From Mesostigma viride (Eukaryota; Streptophyta; Mesostigmatophyceae; Mesostigmatales; Mesostigmataceae), in the NCBI GenBank assembly GCA_009746045.1, contig RPFO01000175.1:742501-785000 (forward strand): DNA of 42,500 bases, in the 5' to 3' direction. A program made the position numbers and the translations under genes. Positions 42,193 through 42,500 of this stretch are shown one piece after another (position 1 is the first letter of the stretch; every line of letters starts with the position of its first letter). The notes beneath the pieces were generated by a model. It searched no databases. It was not told where the DNA came from and saw nothing but the letters and a program-made list of their open reading frames with translations.

Positions 42193-42500
42193 GGGGTCTC
42201 CTATCCAAGTTACAGGGTGTAACTGAAGCCTCGTGCCCAGCTCACTCCAATGAAAAAGTGTAAGGTGAAAGCAGTGAAAAAATAGACAGGATGAACAAAC
42301 ATAACAGTGACAGTAATAATTAAAGAGGAGTTAAGGCACAAAGAGAAGTGGTAAAGGAGAGAAAAAAGAAAGCAAGAAAGAAGTAAAAAATTAAAAATAA
42401 AGAATAAAGTATAATAAAATGATGATAACAATGAAATGAGAAGAAGAACAAAGTACTACATATGAGAATACAAAATTGTTGAATAGGCATATATAAGAAT
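42193..42500. other. AT-rich, purine-biased sequence
   Basis: A/G-rich low-complexity sequence with no convincing gene or repeat partner within the window. Confidence 0.5.

Overview
This is a repeat-dense piece of a eukaryotic nuclear genome, about half G+C. It has spliced-type intron signals, LTR and non-LTR retrotransposons, a Penelope-like reverse transcriptase, CACTA-type and hAT-type DNA transposon ends, tetranucleotide and dinucleotide microsatellites and several satellites. I see no single-copy host gene I can name. The mix (L1-type ORF1 proteins, copia, CACTA) would fit a green alga or another photosynthetic protist, but that is an inference and no marker gene settles it.

Layout. 1-556: 185-bp satellite. 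597-5933: three copies of a roughly 2-kb element (called family A here) whose only gene is an L1-ORF1p-like protein; copies A1 and A2 stand tail to tail as a 4-kb inverted repeat. 6966-9633: a 402-bp tandem repeat broken by a LINE insertion with a 5' inversion, a SINE-like unit, and a Penelope-like RT fragment interrupted by another element. 9784-20994: an ORF1-type element (family H) split by a 10.6-kb element with CACTA termini, which itself holds 3' ends of LINEs, a (CCAT)216 microsatellite, palindrome-bearing satellites and one unrecognised intron-containing gene. 20995-22905: nested 3' fragments. 22907-about 34300: a LINE (family L) split by a family A copy that is itself split by a complete 7.8-kb copia retrotransposon; each layer is proved by target-site duplications. 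36841-37520: a hAT-type MITE. 40184-40920: a second family L insertion. 41392-42192: a fold-back structure.

How the parts relate. Many otherwise different elements end in the same way: a short hairpin, usually with a CAAC loop and with compensatory changes in its stem, then about 8-12 nt, then an (AATT)n-type tail. Family A looks like a non-autonomous 'half-LINE' that codes for ORF1p but carries no reverse transcriptase, so an RT supplied in trans must copy it. The shared hairpin is the obvious candidate for the recognition signal. This ORF1-only family with a common 3' hairpin is the most promising undescribed system in the window. The second is the copia element, whose protease-like domain lies after integrase instead of before it.

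Limits. Every coding region of the mobile elements is broken by frameshifts. Some lie in homopolymers and could be sequencing errors. All alignments between copies were made by eye.
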